Positions 8,454 to 17,852 of a DNA stretch of 45,817 nt are shown here, one piece after another. This DNA comes from Lachnospiraceae bacterium (lineage in GTDB: Bacteria > Bacillota > Clostridia > Lachnospirales > Lachnospiraceae): positions 1 through 45,817 of the forward strand of contig JAFTJD010000080.1 in NCBI GenBank assembly GCA_017456585.1. The letters run 5' to 3'. The first letter of the stretch is position 1. Each line of letters starts with the position of its first letter. The notes below the pieces were generated by a model. It saw only the letters and a program-made list of their open reading frames with translations, was not told where the DNA came from and did no database searches. A program made the position numbers and the translations under genes.

Positions 8454-9290
8454 ATGAGAATAGGTGTTAGAGGACATGATATGGAGAGAGTTCCATTTGA
8501 GCAGTTAGTTGCCAATATAAAGAAAAAGGGATTTCATTGTACACAGCTTGCACTTTCAAAAGCTATATATGAGTTTAATGTAAGTGAGGAAGCTATGACT
8601 CCTGGAATGGCATTATACTTAAAACAGGTTTTTGCAGAGAATAAGGTGGATGTGGCAGTACTTGGATGTTATCTTAATCTTGCTAACCCTAATAAAGAGC
8701 AGCTTAGAAAAACAATAGATACATATAAGGCACATATCCGCTTTGCAAGTCTTCTTGGTTGTGGCGTTGTAGGAACAGAGACAGGTGCTGTTAACGAGGA
8801 ATATCGTTTTGAAGAAGCTAACCATTCAGAGGAAGCTTTGCAGATATTTATAAATAATTTCAGAGAAGTAGTAGAGTATGCTGAGAAGATGGGCGTTATT
8901 ATAGCTATCGAACCGGTATGGAAGCATATTGTATGTGATATTAAGAGAGCAAGAAAAGTGCTTGATGCTATCAATTCCCCTAACCTTCAGATTATATTTG
9001 ATCCGGTTAACACAATTGATATGCACAACTATGAGAAGCAGGATGAGCTTCTTACAGAAGCGTTTACTCTTCTTAGAGATGAGATAGCAGTTATTCATGC
9101 AAAGGACTTTATCGTTGAGGACGGAGCAGTTAAGTCTGTTGTATCAGGTAAAGGTATGCTTAATTATGATCTTCTTATGGGACTTATTAAGAAGCATAAG
9201 CCATTTGTTCATGTACTCTTAGAGGATACAAATCCTGATAATGTTATCGAGACAAGAGAATTTGTTGAGAGAAAATACAGAGAAGCATAA
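8454..9290 (+). CDS. Sugar-phosphate isomerase/epimerase-like TIM barrel protein
   Basis: The 278-residue protein fits the xylose-isomerase-like TIM-barrel (AP endonuclease 2) superfamily. Metal-ligand-type positions are visible: a Glu in GTETGA, a Glu in IAIEPVW, an Asp in IIFDPVN, the His in VIHAKDF, and the Glu in VLLEDTNPD. Members isomerise or epimerise sugars or hydrolyse related compounds, and the substrate cannot be read from the sequence. ATG 8454 is preceded by AGGAGG (8441-8446) at 7 nt. The upstream TTG 8448 is too close to that SD. It is the first gene of a run leading into an esterase and rel, with its own promoter and a possible operator. A role in plant-sugar metabolism is an inference from the esterase neighbour and the pectin-active enzymes elsewhere in the window. 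Confidence 0.7.
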   Translation: MRIGVRGHDMERVPFEQLVANIKKKGFHCTQLALSKAIYEFNVSEEAMTPGMALYLKQVFAENKVDVAVLGCYLNLANPNKEQLRKTIDTYKAHIRFASLLGCGVVGTETGAVNEEYRFEEANHSEEALQIFINNFREVVEYAEKMGVIIAIEPVWKHIVCDIKRARKVLDAINSPNLQIIFDPVNTIDMHNYEKQDELLTEAFTLLRDEIAVIHAKDFIVEDGAVKSVVSGKGMLNYDLLMGLIKKHKPFVHVLLEDTNPDNVIETREFVERKYREA

Positions 9291-9335
9291 TTGGCGGAAA
9301 GGACCGATATATTTATCGGAAAAGTGGTGAATAAT

Positions 9336-10166
9336 ATGCATAATGAAGTGATTAATATAAACACAGGCGTAGAGAGCCGTTCAGATTATCAGCCGACTCT
9401 TACGACATATATACTTGAAAATGTACCGACGGATGCTAAGAACGCACCGAAGAGACCTGCAGTTATTATTTGTCCCGGTGGAGGATATGCTTACACATCA
9501 GACAGAGAGGCAGAGCCTGTTGCCATGAGAATGGTTGCGGCAGGTTATCATGCATTTATCGTGCGCTACAGCTGTGCACCGGCAGTATTCCCTACACAGG
9601 TGCTTGAGATTGCGAAGGCTGTAGAGATAGTAAGAAGTCATGCGGATGAGTGGAATATAGACACTGACAAGATTATTGTTGGTGGTTTCTCAGCGGGTGG
9701 ACATGCTGCGGCAAGTCTTGCAGTTTTCTGGGACAAAGAGTTCGTATGGAAGGCACTCGGAACTACTAAGGATATGATTAAGCCTAATGGTGCTATGCTC
9801 TGCTATCCGGTTATAACATCAGGAGAGTATGCGCATCGCGGTTCATTTGATAATGCTTTAGCTGAGAATAAAGCTGATGAGAAGATGCTTGAACTTTTAT
9901 CACTTGAGAAACAGGTTACATCCATGATGCCTCCTACATTTTTATGGCATACATGGGAGGATGGAGCAGTTCCTGTAGAGAATACACTTAAGCTTGCTCT
10001 TGCACTCAGAGAGAATAAGATATCTACAGAGATTCATATATATCCACATGGTCCGCACGGACTTTCACTTGCTAATGAAGAGACAAGCGTAGGTGACCCT
10101 AAGCTAGTGGTAGAAGCTTGTCAGAATTGGATTGATAGAGCGATTACATGGATTAAGGGACTTTAA
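9336..10166 (+). CDS. Alpha/beta hydrolase, carbohydrate-esterase-like
   Basis: The 276-residue protein is an alpha/beta hydrolase of the BD-FAE/acetyl-xylan-esterase-like group. The oxyanion-hole stretch is CPGGGY, the nucleophile serine is in GFSAGGH, the acid is probably in WEDGAVP, and the histidine is in the PHGPHGLSL segment. There is no signal peptide, so it should act inside the cell, for example on acetylated oligosaccharides after uptake; that substrate is an inference. I chose ATG 9336 because GGTGA (9326-9330) lies 5 nt upstream. The frame stays open back to the end of the previous gene, but the TTG at 9291 lacks an SD. It lies 45 nt after the TIM-barrel gene and 32 nt before rel, without an intervening promoter or terminator, which suggests co-transcription. 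Confidence 0.75.
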   Translation: MHNEVININTGVESRSDYQPTLTTYILENVPTDAKNAPKRPAVIICPGGGYAYTSDREAEPVAMRMVAAGYHAFIVRYSCAPAVFPTQVLEIAKAVEIVRSHADEWNIDTDKIIVGGFSAGGHAAASLAVFWDKEFVWKALGTTKDMIKPNGAMLCYPVITSGEYAHRGSFDNALAENKADEKMLELLSLEKQVTSMMPPTFLWHTWEDGAVPVENTLKLALALRENKISTEIHIYPHGPHGLSLANEETSVGDPKLVVEACQNWIDRAITWIKGL

Positions 10167-10198
10167 TTAGATTTAGTTAATACGGGATAGGTGACATT

Positions 10199-12508
10199 AT
10201 GAAAGCAGAAGATGAGAAGACTATAGCTGAATTAAAGGATACGGTAGCAGGAAAGATGTTAAAGAAGCCTGCTGACTTTACTGACCCTTCAGAACTGTAT
10301 GATACTCTCAAGGCTCAGATTTTGAAGTATCATCCGTCAGCGGATTTGTCTATGATTGAAAAAGCATATAAGATAGCAGATGATGCACATAAGGATCAGA
10401 AAAGAGCATCGGGTGAGCCTTATATTATTCATCCGTTGTGCGTCGGAATTATACTTGCAGAACTTGAGATGGATAAAGAAACAATTGCGGCAGGTCTGCT
10501 TCATGATGTAGTTGAAGATACAGCTATGACACGTGAGGATTTGGTTAATGAATTCAGCGAAGAGGTGGCACTTTTGGTAGAAGGTGTTACCAAGCTTACA
10601 CAGTTGTCATATTCCATGGACAAGCTTGAAGTACAGGCAGAGAATCTTAGAAAAATGTTCCTTGCCATGGCAAAGGATATAAGAGTTATACTTATCAAGC
10701 TTGCGGATAGACTTCATAATATGCGTACGCTTAGATTCCGTCCGCCGAATAAACAGAAGGATGTTTCAAGAGAAACTATGGATATCTATGCACCGATTGC
10801 TCACAGACTCGGTATATCCAAGATAAAGGTTGAACTTGATGATTTGTCTCTTAAATATTTGGAGCCGGAGGTTTATTACGAGCTTTCAGAGAAAATCGCG
10901 CTTACAAGAGCTTCGAGAGAACTTTTTGTCAGCGAGATAATGAAGGATGTGAAAGAGCATCTTGAGGAAGCGGGAATTAAAGCAGAGCTTTCGGGAAGAG
11001 TTAAGCATTTCTTTAGTATATACAGAAAGATGGTTAACCAGAATAAAACTCTCGATCAGGTTTATGACCTTTTTGCGGTAAGAATTATTGTGGATTCCGT
11101 AAAGGACTGTTATGCAGCACTCGGAACCATTCATGAGATGTACAAGCCTATTCCGGGCAGATTTAAAGATTATATTGCCATGCCAAAGCCTAATATGTAC
11201 CAGTCGCTTCATACGACTCTTATTTCACCAACGGGTCAACCGTTTGAGATTCAGATTCGTACACTTGACATGCACAGAACTGCAGAATATGGTATTGCTG
11301 CACACTGGAAATATAAAGAGAATGCTGCAGGTGGTACCCAGGTTTCTGCAAGTGAAGAAGAGAAGCTTAGCTGGTTAAGACAGGTACTTGAATGGCAGAA
11401 GGATATGTCGGATAATAAAGAGTTTATGAGCCTTTTGAAGAGTGACTTTGACCTTTTCTCCGACAGTATATATTGTTTTACTCCAACAGGAGATGTAAAG
11501 AATCTTCCTACAGGCTCTACACCTATTGATTTTGCTTACAGCATTCATAGTGCTGTCGGTAATAAGATGGTAGGTGCAAGAGTAAACGGTAAGATGGTGC
11601 CTATTGATTATATTATACAGAATGGTGACCGAATAGAGGTTATCACGTCACAGAATTCCAGAGGCCCTAGCCGAGACTGGCTTAACATTGTTAAGAGTAC
11701 ACAGGCTAAGAATAAGATTAATCAGTGGTTCAAGAGTGAATTTAAGGATGACAATATCAATAAAGGTAAGGAGCTTCTTGAGAAATATTGTAAGAGTAAG
11801 TCCATAGTCCAAAGTGATATTCTTCAACCTGAATTTACTGAGAAGATAATGCGTAAGTATGGCTTCCGCGATTGGGAGTCAGTGCTTGCTGCCATAGGAC
11901 ATGGAGGACTGAAGGAAGGGCAGGTAGTTAATCGTCTTCTTGAAGAATATAAGAAGGTTAATCAGAAAGAGATTACAGACGAAGATGTACTTGAAAGTAT
12001 AGGTAATAATCCTGATTCAATCGAGAAACATAGGGTTAAACGTTCTAGCGGAGGAATTGTGGTTAAAGGTATACATGATGTGGCTGTAAGATTTTCTAAG
12101 TGCTGTAGCCCTGTGCCCGGAGATGAAATCGTAGGATTCGTAACACGAGGCAGAGGTGTGTCTATTCATAGAACAGATTGTATCAATATGATTATTCTTC
12201 CGGAGATGGAAAGGGTACGACTCATTGATGCAGAGTGGCAGGATGATGCGCTTGAGGGTAAGACCAGCAGATATCTTGCAGAGATTAAGATGTTTGCTAA
12301 TAACAGAACCGGAATTATTGCTGATATATCCAGAATACTTACGGAGAATAAGATTGATATGACTTCTCTTAACAGTAGAACTAATAAGCAGGGTAAAGCT
12401 ACTATTAGTATAGCCTTTGAGATAGGCAGTAAAGAGGAGCTTAATCGTATCATAAATAAACTTAGGGAGGTCGAGAGCGTTCTTGATATAGAAAGAACGA
12501 CCGGCTAA
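10199..12508 (+). CDS. rel: Bifunctional (p)ppGpp synthetase/hydrolase Rel
   Basis: This 769-residue protein makes and degrades (p)ppGpp in the stringent response. The order is the standard long RSH one. The HD hydrolase domain contains LLHDVVED with H102 and D103. The synthetase domain has R321-F-K-D324 and the PNMYQSLHTT segment. The TGS domain starts at about residue 423 (IYCFTPTGDV), a helical/zinc-finger-like part contains KCCSPVPGD, and the C-terminal ACT domain contains ADISRILTEN. The RxKD form of the synthetase motif is typical of bifunctional enzymes rather than of RelA-only synthetases, and the intact HD motif agrees. AGGTGA (10189-10194) is the SD. It is followed 14 nt later by the MBL-fold gene. 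The rel-MBL-hemZ-hisS run reads as one operon. Confidence 0.95.
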   Translation: MKAEDEKTIAELKDTVAGKMLKKPADFTDPSELYDTLKAQILKYHPSADLSMIEKAYKIADDAHKDQKRASGEPYIIHPLCVGIILAELEMDKETIAAGLLHDVVEDTAMTREDLVNEFSEEVALLVEGVTKLTQLSYSMDKLEVQAENLRKMFLAMAKDIRVILIKLADRLHNMRTLRFRPPNKQKDVSRETMDIYAPIAHRLGISKIKVELDDLSLKYLEPEVYYELSEKIALTRASRELFVSEIMKDVKEHLEEAGIKAELSGRVKHFFSIYRKMVNQNKTLDQVYDLFAVRIIVDSVKDCYAALGTIHEMYKPIPGRFKDYIAMPKPNMYQSLHTTLISPTGQPFEIQIRTLDMHRTAEYGIAAHWKYKENAAGGTQVSASEEEKLSWLRQVLEWQKDMSDNKEFMSLLKSDFDLFSDSIYCFTPTGDVKNLPTGSTPIDFAYSIHSAVGNKMVGARVNGKMVPIDYIIQNGDRIEVITSQNSRGPSRDWLNIVKSTQAKNKINQWFKSEFKDDNINKGKELLEKYCKSKSIVQSDILQPEFTEKIMRKYGFRDWESVLAAIGHGGLKEGQVVNRLLEEYKKVNQKEITDEDVLESIGNNPDSIEKHRVKRSSGGIVVKGIHDVAVRFSKCCSPVPGDEIVGFVTRGRGVSIHRTDCINMIILPEMERVRLIDAEWQDDALEGKTSRYLAEIKMFANNRTGIIADISRILTENKIDMTSLNSRTNKQGKATISIAFEIGSKEELNRIINKLREVESVLDIERTTG

Positions 12509-12522
12509 CATTAGGGGGAAAA

Positions 12523-13155
12523 ATGAAGGATATTATAATAAGATGCATGGCACTTGGAAGAGCAGGTGCCAATTGCTATTTCGCATATAACAAGGATTCA
12601 AAGGAATGTGTCATAATTGATGCACCGGGAGAAGAGGACAGAATAATTGAAGAACTCACCAAGCTTTCTCTTACACCGGTTGCTATACTTCTTACACATT
12701 CACATTTTGACCATATCGGTGCCATAAAAGGACTTAGAGAGTTTTATCATATGCCGGTATATTGTCATGAGACAGAGGCAGAGCTTCTTGAGACACCGGC
12801 ACTTAACCTTACAGCTCTTGTGGGAATCGGATATGGACTTAAGGCTAATAATACACTTAAAGACGAAGAGATAGTAGAGCTTGCAGGCATTAGAATTAAG
12901 ACTATGCATACACCCGGGCACACATCCGGCTGTGCATGTTACTATCTTGAAGAAGAAGGCATTTTATTTTCGGGAGATACATTGTTCGCAGAGTCAGTCG
13001 GAAGAACTGATTTTCCTACAGGAAGCTCAAATGAGCTCGTTGATTCTATCGTTAATAAATTGTTCACGTTACCGGACGAGACAACCGTATATCCGGGACA
13101 TAATGAGAGCACTACGATTGCTCATGAGAAACAATACAACAGATATGTGAGATAA
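12523..13155 (+). CDS. MBL-fold metallo-hydrolase, glyoxalase II-like
   Basis: The 210-residue protein is a compact metallo-beta-lactamase-fold hydrolase. The zinc motif HSHFDH places H59, H61, D63 and H64 in the expected H-x-H-x-D-H pattern. Later ligands are in HTPGHTSG, SGDTLF and YPGHNEST. It resembles the hydroxyacylglutathione-hydrolase (GloB)-like subgroup, but the C-terminal substrate-binding domain of true GloB is missing, so a thioester substrate is only a family-based guess. AGGGGG upstream is the SD. The stop codon is followed by the hemZ start after 1 nt, indicating tight co-transcription. Confidence 0.85.
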   Translation: MKDIIIRCMALGRAGANCYFAYNKDSKECVIIDAPGEEDRIIEELTKLSLTPVAILLTHSHFDHIGAIKGLREFYHMPVYCHETEAELLETPALNLTALVGIGYGLKANNTLKDEEIVELAGIRIKTMHTPGHTSGCACYYLEEEGILFSGDTLFAESVGRTDFPTGSSNELVDSIVNKLFTLPDETTVYPGHNESTTIAHEKQYNRYVR

Positions 13156-13156
13156 T

Positions 13157-14638
13157 ATGATAGAAGTAAAACTAAATTACAATAATTTTGAATATGATAT
13201 TCATTCACTTATTAAATCCTTTTTTCCTGAAGAGGATGTGAATTTCGTTTCTAAGGATGAAACACCGAAAATGGTCTTTTGGGTGAATTATGAGGACGGA
13301 AGAATAGATATGTCCGTTCAGAACTCGGAGGGGCAAACTAAGGCGGAGAGGACTATTCTTCTTACTGATTGCGCTGACTATGAAGCGGATCGTAAGAAAG
13401 TGAAGAATAAATTAAAGATTGGCTTATACGAGATGCTTAGTGAGGTGACAGGGGAAGAACTACCCTGGGGTACACTTACGGGTATAAGGCCGGTGAAGAT
13501 TCCTTATGCACTTTTAGAAGAAAATAAAAGTGATGAAGAGATATTTGCTCATATGAAAAGTGAATATCTTGCAAGTGATAAGAAGATTGAACTTAGTATA
13601 GAGATTGCCAAAAGAGAAAAGGCGCTTTTATCAAAGTTTGATTATAGAAAGGGATATAGCTTGTATGTAGGAATACCTTTTTGTCCTACGCGCTGTCTCT
13701 ATTGTTCGTTCACATCATACCCATTAAAAGTATGGGAGAAGCGTGTGGATGAGTATGTTGATGCACTTTGCAAGGAGATAGAGTTCGTGGCAAAGGAGCT
13801 TAAGGGCAAAACACTTAACTCTGTGTACATGGGCGGAGGAACGCCGACTACGCTTTTGCCTTACCAGATGGATAAGGTTTTGAAGACTATAACAGAGAAT
13901 TTTGATTTTGAACATTGTCAGGAATTTACTGTAGAAGCAGGAAGGCCTGACAGTATAACGAGAGAAAAGCTTGAGGTTCTTAGAAAATACGGAGTAGAGC
14001 GAATCTCGGTTAATCCGCAGACGATGAATCAGAAGACACTTGACCTTATCGGACGAAGACATACGGTAGAGGATACCGTTAATGCTTATAATCTCGCAAG
14101 AGACTGTGGTTTTACCAATATTAATATGGATCTTATTACAGGTCTTCTTGGTGAAACTAAGGAAGATATGGAATATACCATGAAAGAGATAGCGAAGCTT
14201 AAGCCGGACAGTCTTACGCTTCATTCACTTGCACTTAAGAGAGCTTCTATCCTTAATGAGCGAAAGGCTGATTTTGCCGATTATGAGAGTACCAATACGG
14301 AAGAAGTATCTGATATGCTTCAGGCGTATGCAAGAGAAATGGGAGTTGAACCATATTATCTGTATCGTCAGAAGAACATGACAGGTAACTTAGAAAATGT
14401 AGGTTACTCGGCACCGGGCAAAGCAGGTGTTTACAATATTCTTATTATGGAAGAGAAGCAGAGTATACTTGCGCTTGGTGCGGGTGCGGTAAGTAAGATG
14501 ATATTTAGCGACGGTGAGCGCATTGAGCGAATCGACAATGTAAAGGATGTTGGACTTTACATTGAACGAATAGATGAAATATGTAATAGAAAGAAACAGT
14601 TCTTTGAAGAATATAAAGGAGAATTATTATGGGATTAG
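13157..14638 (+). CDS. hemZ: HemZ-type radical SAM coproporphyrinogen dehydrogenase-like protein
   Basis: This 493-residue radical SAM protein has an N-terminal extension of about 165 residues followed by the barrel. The cluster motif C-x3-C-x2-C has C176, C180 and C183 in PFCPTRCLYCSF, then YMGGGTPTTL, the VEAGRPDS strand and ISVNPQTMN. The N-terminal extension and the missing fourth cysteine of HemN (here Phe after Ser) point to HemZ rather than HemN or HemW. HemZ is assigned to oxygen-independent oxidation of coproporphyrinogen III, though this activity is poorly established. No other haem-biosynthesis gene is present here, so the true substrate is uncertain. It overlaps the start of hisS by 10 nt, which implies translational coupling. 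Confidence 0.85.
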   Translation: MIEVKLNYNNFEYDIHSLIKSFFPEEDVNFVSKDETPKMVFWVNYEDGRIDMSVQNSEGQTKAERTILLTDCADYEADRKKVKNKLKIGLYEMLSEVTGEELPWGTLTGIRPVKIPYALLEENKSDEEIFAHMKSEYLASDKKIELSIEIAKREKALLSKFDYRKGYSLYVGIPFCPTRCLYCSFTSYPLKVWEKRVDEYVDALCKEIEFVAKELKGKTLNSVYMGGGTPTTLLPYQMDKVLKTITENFDFEHCQEFTVEAGRPDSITREKLEVLRKYGVERISVNPQTMNQKTLDLIGRRHTVEDTVNAYNLARDCGFTNINMDLITGLLGETKEDMEYTMKEIAKLKPDSLTLHSLALKRASILNERKADFADYESTNTEEVSDMLQAYAREMGVEPYYLYRQKNMTGNLENVGYSAPGKAGVYNILIMEEKQSILALGAGAVSKMIFSDGERIERIDNVKDVGLYIERIDEICNRKKQFFEEYKGELLWD

Positions 14639-15879
14639 TTAAGAAGCCGGTTACAGGCATGAAGGACATCTTACCTCAGGAGATGCAGATAAGAGATTAT
14701 GTGATGAGACTTATTAAGGAGACATATTCAGGTTTTGGATTTTCTTCTATCGAGACTCCTTGTGTTGAACACATCGAGAACCTTTGCAGTAAGCAGGGCG
14801 GTGATAATGAGAAGCTCATCTTTAAGATTATGAAAAGAGGAGAGAAATTAAATCTTGAAACAGCTACGTCTGAGCAGGATCTTACGGACAGCGGTTTAAG
14901 ATATGACCTTACCGTGCCGTTATCAAGATATTATTCTAATAACGCTAACCAGCTTCCTACACCTTTTAAGGCACTTCAGATGGGAAGCGTATGGAGAGCG
15001 GACCGTCCGCAGAGAGGCCGTTTCAGGCAGTTCGTACAGTGTGATATCGATATTCTCGGTGAGCCGTCATATCTTGCAGAGGTTGAGCTTATATTAGCAA
15101 CTACAACACTTCTTGGTAAGCTTAATTTTAAGAACTTTAAGGTTCGTATCAATGACAGAAGACTTCTCAAGGCTATGGCTAAATATAGCGGTTTTGCAGA
15201 GGAAAGCTACGATACGGTATTTATAATTCTTGATAAAATGGATAAGATTGGTATAGAAGGCGTTGAAGCAGAGCTTCTTGAGGCAGGCTTTGCAGCATCA
15301 AGCGTTGACACATATCTTTCACTTTTTAAAGAGATTACAGGCGATATGGCAGGACTTAAGCTCTGTGCAGAGAAGCTTAAGGATGTATGCGAGGGTGATG
15401 CGGCAGAGAATCTTATGAGAATAATGGACTGCGTAGATAAGGTTAAGCTTGCAGATTTCTCACTTGTATTTGACCCAACACTTGTAAGAGGTATGTCATA
15501 CTACACAGGCTCTATCTTCGAGATAGAGATGGTTGAATTCTCAAGCAGCGTCGGTGGCGGCGGAAGATATGATAAGATGATTGGAAAGTTCACAGGCAAT
15601 GAGACATGTGCATGCGGCTTCTCAATCGGCTTCGAGAGAATAGTAACTATCTTACTTGAGAATGGCTTTGAGGTTCCGGGTGAGACAGCAAAGAAGGCTT
15701 TCCTTATGGAGAAAGGCCTTTCACCTGAAGCTGTATGCGAGGTTATGAAAGAAGCTAATGAGGAAAGAGCAAAGGGTGTTAAAGTACTCGTGGCACAGAT
15801 GAATAAGAATAAGAAGTTCCAGAAGGAACAGCTTGCTAAAGATGGATATACAGATGTTAAGGAATGGTTTGTGAAATAA
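14629..15879 (+). CDS. hisS: Histidyl-tRNA synthetase
   Basis: It charges tRNA-His in the cytosol. Class II motifs are clear: motif 2 in VWRADRPQRGRFRQF, the histidine-binding LVRGMSYYTG (family form LVRG-x-DYYTG), and motif 3 in GFSIGFERI at about residue 330. The length of 416 is near normal. The part after motif 3 is only about 75-80 residues and does not show the usual pattern of the HisRS anticodon-binding domain; it ends in a short Lys-rich segment. This may be a lineage-specific degenerate domain and is not a frameshift visible in the DNA. The start ATG 14629 lies within the end of hemZ, with GGAG upstream in hemZ. Confidence 0.93.
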   Translation: MGLVKKPVTGMKDILPQEMQIRDYVMRLIKETYSGFGFSSIETPCVEHIENLCSKQGGDNEKLIFKIMKRGEKLNLETATSEQDLTDSGLRYDLTVPLSRYYSNNANQLPTPFKALQMGSVWRADRPQRGRFRQFVQCDIDILGEPSYLAEVELILATTTLLGKLNFKNFKVRINDRRLLKAMAKYSGFAEESYDTVFIILDKMDKIGIEGVEAELLEAGFAASSVDTYLSLFKEITGDMAGLKLCAEKLKDVCEGDAAENLMRIMDCVDKVKLADFSLVFDPTLVRGMSYYTGSIFEIEMVEFSSSVGGGGRYDKMIGKFTGNETCACGFSIGFERIVTILLENGFEVPGETAKKAFLMEKGLSPEAVCEVMKEANEERAKGVKVLVAQMNKNKKFQKEQLAKDGYTDVKEWFVK

Positions 15880-15882
15880 CGA

Positions 15883-16042
15883 GCCAAGCATCAGCATGCA
15901 TCATGCTTGCATGAATAAATGCTGATATTTGGCGAGTGTACAACATGAGTAATGTAGAGCGATAGCTCGGAATTACGAATGTGGCGGGTGCGGGAGCATC
16001 AGAGGTGCGTAGCAGCCGATTTCACAATGGATATATAAGTTT
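15883..16042 (+). other. Structured hisS-aspS intergenic region
   Basis: GCCAAGCATCAGCAT (15883-15897) pairs with ATGCTGATATTTGGC (15919-15933) except for two central positions, giving a long hairpin right after hisS without a T-run. A smaller hairpin GAGC-gata-GCTC follows near 15957, then a G-rich stretch to about 16020. No T-box signature (the conserved GGTGG/ACCGCG-type element) and no promoter could be recognised. It could be an mRNA processing or stability element or an undescribed leader of aspS. Confidence 0.35.
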
Positions 16043-16056
16043 AGGAGGATAATAAA

Positions 16057-17850
16057 ATGGCAGAGTCAATGAAGGGTTTAAAGAGAACCCATAGATGTAC
16101 AGAAGTGTCAGAAGCAAATATTAATTCAGGTAAAGTAACAGTTATGGGCTGGGTGCAGAAGCGCCGTAATCTCGGCAGTCTTATTTTCGTAGATTTAAGA
16201 GACCGTTCAGGTTTATTACAGATAGTATTTGATGTTAACGACATAGGTGAAGAAGGCTTCGCAAAGGCTGAGACAATCAGAAATGAGTTCGTTATCGCGG
16301 TAACAGGTGATGTTACCATGAGAGGTGGCGCATTTAACGAGAACTTAAAGACAGGTACAATCGAGGTTAGAGCGACAGAGCTTCGTATTCTTTCTGAAGC
16401 TAACACACCTCCATTCCCAATTGAAGAGAATACACTTACAAAGGAAGAACTTAGATTACAGTATCGTTATCTTGATCTTAGAAGACCTGACCTTCAGAGA
16501 AATCTTATGATGAGAAGTAAGGTTGTTACACTTGTTAGAAACTTTATGGCAGAGGAAGGATTCCTTGAGATAGAGACTCCTATGCTTACAAAGAGTACAC
16601 CTGAGGGCGCAAGAGATTATCTTGTACCAAGCCGTGTACATCCGGGAAGCTTCTACGCACTTCCGCAGTCTCCACAGATTTTTAAGCAGTTGCTTATGTG
16701 TTCAGGATATGACAGATATATCCAGATTGCAAGATGCTTCAGAGATGAGGACCTTCGTGCAGACAGACAGCCTGAGTTTACACAGATTGATATGGAATTA
16801 TCATTCGTAGATGTAGATGATGTAATTGACGTAAATGAGAGACTTCTTGCAAAGGTATTCAAGGAGGTTCTTGATGTAGACGTTGCACTTCCAATTCAGA
16901 GAATGACATGGCAGGAGGCTATGGACAGATTCGGTTCAGATAAGCCTGATGTGCGTTTCGGTATGGAGCTTAAGGATGTATCAGAGGTAGTTAAAGGCTG
17001 TGGCTTCGGCGTGTTTACAGGTGCCCTTGAAAATGGCGGTTCTGTAAGAGGTATCAATGCTGAGGGCCAGGGTGCTATGCCTCGTAAGAAAATAGATGCA
17101 CTTGTAGATTTCGCAAAGGGTTACGGTGCAAAGGGCCTTGCATATATGTCCATTAATGAGGATGGCACATACAAGTCTTCATTCTCTAAATTTATGACAG
17201 AAGAAGAACTTAAAGCTCTTGCTGATGCAATGGATGGTAAGCCGGGCGATTTACTTCTTTTTGCAGCAGATAAGAATAAAATTGTATATAACGTACTTGG
17301 CGCACTTCGTCTTGAAATTGCCAATCAGCTTGGTATCCTTAAGAAGGATGATTTCAGATTTTTATGGATTACAGAGTTCCCGTTACTCGAGTATGATGAG
17401 GAAGAGAACAGATATGTTGCTATGCATCATCCATTCACCATGCCTATGGAAGAGGATTTACCATTACTTGATACTGATCCGGGCAAGGTTCGTGCTAAGG
17501 CTTACGATATCGTATTAAACGGTACAGAGATTGGTGGAGGTTCTGTAAGAATCCATCAGGATGATATTCAGGAGAAAATGTTTGCAGCACTTGGATTTAC
17601 CAAGGAAGCAGCTTACAATCAGTTCGGATTCCTTCTTAATGCATTTAAGTATGGTGTTCCGCCTCATGCAGGACTTGCTTACGGTCTTGACAGACTTGTT
17701 ATGCTCATGGCAGGTGAAGACAGCATCCGTGATGTTATCGCATTCCCTAAGGTAAAAGATGCATCATGTATGATGACACAGGCACCGGGCGAAGTAGACA
17801 AGAAGCAGCTTGATGAACTTTGCATTGCAACAGCTGTAAAGCAGGATTAA
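16057..17850 (+). CDS. aspS: Aspartyl-tRNA synthetase (bacterial type)
   Basis: The 597-residue length fits bacterial AspRS with its inserted GAD domain. The N-terminal OB fold covers about residues 1-110 (VTVMGWVQKRRNLG). Motif 2 lies in FRDEDLRADRQPEFTQ. The GAD insertion is around residues 300-420, and motif 3 is in GLAYGLDRLVML. It charges tRNA-Asp; whether it also charges tRNA-Asn cannot be decided here. AGGAGG (16043-16048) is a strong SD 8 nt before ATG 16057. The stop is followed by the GH5 lipoprotein start only 2 nt later. Confidence 0.96.
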   Translation: MAESMKGLKRTHRCTEVSEANINSGKVTVMGWVQKRRNLGSLIFVDLRDRSGLLQIVFDVNDIGEEGFAKAETIRNEFVIAVTGDVTMRGGAFNENLKTGTIEVRATELRILSEANTPPFPIEENTLTKEELRLQYRYLDLRRPDLQRNLMMRSKVVTLVRNFMAEEGFLEIETPMLTKSTPEGARDYLVPSRVHPGSFYALPQSPQIFKQLLMCSGYDRYIQIARCFRDEDLRADRQPEFTQIDMELSFVDVDDVIDVNERLLAKVFKEVLDVDVALPIQRMTWQEAMDRFGSDKPDVRFGMELKDVSEVVKGCGFGVFTGALENGGSVRGINAEGQGAMPRKKIDALVDFAKGYGAKGLAYMSINEDGTYKSSFSKFMTEEELKALADAMDGKPGDLLLFAADKNKIVYNVLGALRLEIANQLGILKKDDFRFLWITEFPLLEYDEEENRYVAMHHPFTMPMEEDLPLLDTDPGKVRAKAYDIVLNGTEIGGGSVRIHQDDIQEKMFAALGFTKEAAYNQFGFLLNAFKYGVPPHAGLAYGLDRLVMLMAGEDSIRDVIAFPKVKDASCMMTQAPGEVDKKQLDELCIATAVKQD

Positions 17851-17852
17851 TT

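Noticed and set aside
15880..16056. T-box leader for aspS
   Set aside because: No T-box core sequence and no specifier-loop architecture or terminator/antiterminator pair could be found.
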